Assembly (NCBI GenBank): GCA_021775415.1
Contig: JAJFHV010000012.1
Coordinates: forward strand, 1 to 64,000
Direction: 5' to 3'
From: Hyphomicrobiales bacterium
GTDB lineage: Bacteria > Pseudomonadota > Alphaproteobacteria > Rhizobiales > Rhizobiaceae
Length of the DNA: 64,000 bases
Under the pieces are notes generated by a model that was not told the origin of the DNA, searched no databases, and was given only the letters and a program-made list of their open reading frames with translations. The position numbers and the translations under genes are program-made. Positions within the stretch are counted from its first letter, which is position 1. Each line of letters begins with the position of its first letter. Of the stretch, positions 62,920 to 64,000 are shown in pieces.

Positions 62920-63849
62920 ATGAGGATTCGCCCGTTGAGCCCATCCACCGAGGCTAAAATCAAGCAAGGTGCCAACCCGAAGAATCTGGCATTTGTTCCA
63001 GCATTTGCCGCACTTGTTATTGGAGCAATTGCCATGGGAGCCTCACCGGTATTTGTTCGCGAAGCCGAAGTCGGTCCGTTTGCCAGTGCGTTTTGGCGCG
63101 TTTGTCTGGGGCTGCCTGTGCTTTATGTCTGGGCTTGGGTTGAAAACCGACGGATGGACCGCAAGATTTCATGGCAATTTACAATACCGATCTTGCTGGC
63201 TGGTCTGTTTTTCGCAGGCGATCTGATATTTTGGCATCTGGCAATTCTCAAGACAACAATGGCAAACGCAACCTTGATGGCCTGTTTGGCTCCGGTTTGG
63301 GTAGCATTGTTTTCCGGCGTAGCCATAGGCGAAAGCGTCCCCCGAAATTCTTTCATCGGCTTGGCCGTATGCCTGACCGGCGCATTCCTGCTGCTGGGAT
63401 CCAGTTATCAACTCGCACCAGAGCGGATATCTGGAGATATCTACGGGCTGATCACCTCCATCTTCTTTGGTCTTTATTTTCTGGCCGTTCGCGTTGCACG
63501 CCGAACCCATAACGGGGCAGAAATCACCCTGTTATCCACTTTCGTTACTGCCGTGATCCTGCTGGTGTTTGCGCTTTTATCAGGTGGCACCATGATCCCG
63601 GTGACGCTCGCTGGTGTTATGTCATTAATGGCTCTCGGCATGGTTTGCCATGCTGGAGGTCAAGGGCTTTTGGCACTGGCACTTGGTTCCCTGACCGCAG
63701 CATTTTCTTCACTGGTGATTTTCGTTGAGGCCATTGCCGGGGCGTATTTTGGCTGGCTGATTTACAACGAGCAACTCGGAGCATGGCAAATCGCCGGCGG
63801 GATCTTGATCCTCACAGGGGTCTGGATTGCACGGCCCCGCACTCGATAA
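62920..63849 (+). CDS. EamA/DMT-family transporter
   Basis: A 309-residue protein with ten hydrophobic helices in two EamA repeats; the second half ends in IYNEQLGAWQIAGGILILTGVW. The first repeat includes PVFVREAEVGPFASAFWRVCLGLPVL. The substrate is unknown; DMT members export amino acids or other metabolites. ATG 62920 was chosen, as the earlier ATG at 62866 gives a poor N-terminus. It is divergent from DUF1244. Confidence 0.88.
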   Translation: MRIRPLSPSTEAKIKQGANPKNLAFVPAFAALVIGAIAMGASPVFVREAEVGPFASAFWRVCLGLPVLYVWAWVENRRMDRKISWQFTIPILLAGLFFAGDLIFWHLAILKTTMANATLMACLAPVWVALFSGVAIGESVPRNSFIGLAVCLTGAFLLLGSSYQLAPERISGDIYGLITSIFFGLYFLAVRVARRTHNGAEITLLSTFVTAVILLVFALLSGGTMIPVTLAGVMSLMALGMVCHAGGQGLLALALGSLTAAFSSLVIFVEAIAGAYFGWLIYNEQLGAWQIAGGILILTGVWIARPRTR

Positions 63850-63869
63850 AACGATTTAGTTGGCATTTG

Positions 63870-63986
63870 ATGTCCCCGCTACCCGATCCAATACCTCCCA
63901 CCATCATTGACATAATCGGGCCTGTGGGTAAGAAACGGCTTGCTGATGATTTCCGGACAACTCATGCCGCCAAGCGCTTCAAATAG
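63870..63986 (+). CDS. Possible 38-residue small ORF
   Basis: An ATG at 63870, 20 bases after the transporter stop, opens a 38-residue frame (MSPLPDPIPPTIIDIIGPVG, then a basic end). GGCATTT just upstream is a poor ribosome site. No family is recognised. It may be chance; it could also be an operon-distal small protein. Confidence 0.25.
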   Translation: MSPLPDPIPPTIIDIIGPVGKKRLADDFRTTHAAKRFK

Positions 63987-64000
63987 AACAATTGTGCCCA

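Overview
This 64 kb window is chromosomal DNA of an alphaproteobacterium, most likely of the order Hyphomicrobiales (Rhizobiales). The evidence is the gene content: homologues of the alphaproteobacterial cell-cycle proteins RcdA (DUF1465), GapR (DUF2312) and TrcR (DUF1013); DUF1192, DUF1244, DUF4164 and DUF465 proteins; a class I aldolase beside tkt, gap and pgk; an Omp10-like lipoprotein; the aa3 oxidase subunit IV; three-part PntAB; and 6S RNA between zapA and the 5-formyl-THF cyclo-ligase gene. The species cannot be named from this. I see no rRNA, tRNA, CRISPR array, prophage or insertion sequence.

Layout. 0-8 kb: Holliday-junction operon ruvC-(DUF3445)-ruvA-ruvB-phosphoesterase, with yebC and ybgC around it and a MOSC protein and a TauE/SafE permease inserted on the other strand. 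8-12.9 kb: an accessory patch with a GlxA-type regulator, a small membrane protein flanked by two near-identical hairpins, an orphan TAXI receptor and a MORN-repeat protein, separated by repeat-rich spacers. 12.9-16.8 kb: DUF2461, YmdB-like phosphoesterase, 5-FCL, 6S RNA, a secreted hydrolase, zapA and DUF4164. 17.2-26.3 kb: carbon metabolism (tkt, gap, pgk, class I fba) interrupted by a PNPOx-like gene, a homocysteine methyltransferase, a 57-residue ORF and a P450. 26.3-32.3 kb: flavoprotein, frameshifted acyl-CoA synthetase, SGNH hydrolase and prpE.

32.3-36.8 kb: cell-cycle block (TrcR-like, DUF1192, RcdA) plus rpmE and an ABC exporter. Between the DUF1192 gene and rcdA lie CtrA-type boxes followed by a compact, terminator-ended RNA candidate. 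36.8-38.6 kb: a divergent TetR module with palindromic operators. 38.6-48.7 kb: one long minus-strand run with a MotA/MotB-like pair, IMPase, efp, a transglutaminase/alpha-E/ATP-grasp trio, malonyl-CoA decarboxylase, a Sel1 protein and thiE. 48.8-58.2 kb: ydcH, purEK, rpsU, a TPR lipoprotein, the pnt operon, cox IV, an Omp10-like lipoprotein and pepF. 58.3-64 kb: an orphan sigma-54 response regulator, a DUF882 protein with a repetitive tail, gapR, DUF1244 and an EamA transporter.

Most genes are conserved housekeeping. The points most worth checking are the CtrA-box/RNA/rcdA intergenic region, the DUF3445 gene translationally coupled inside ruvCAB, the hairpin-flanked DUF6713-like gene, the structured spacer before prpE and the TetR operator array. 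All family assignments were made by reading motifs; no search was run.
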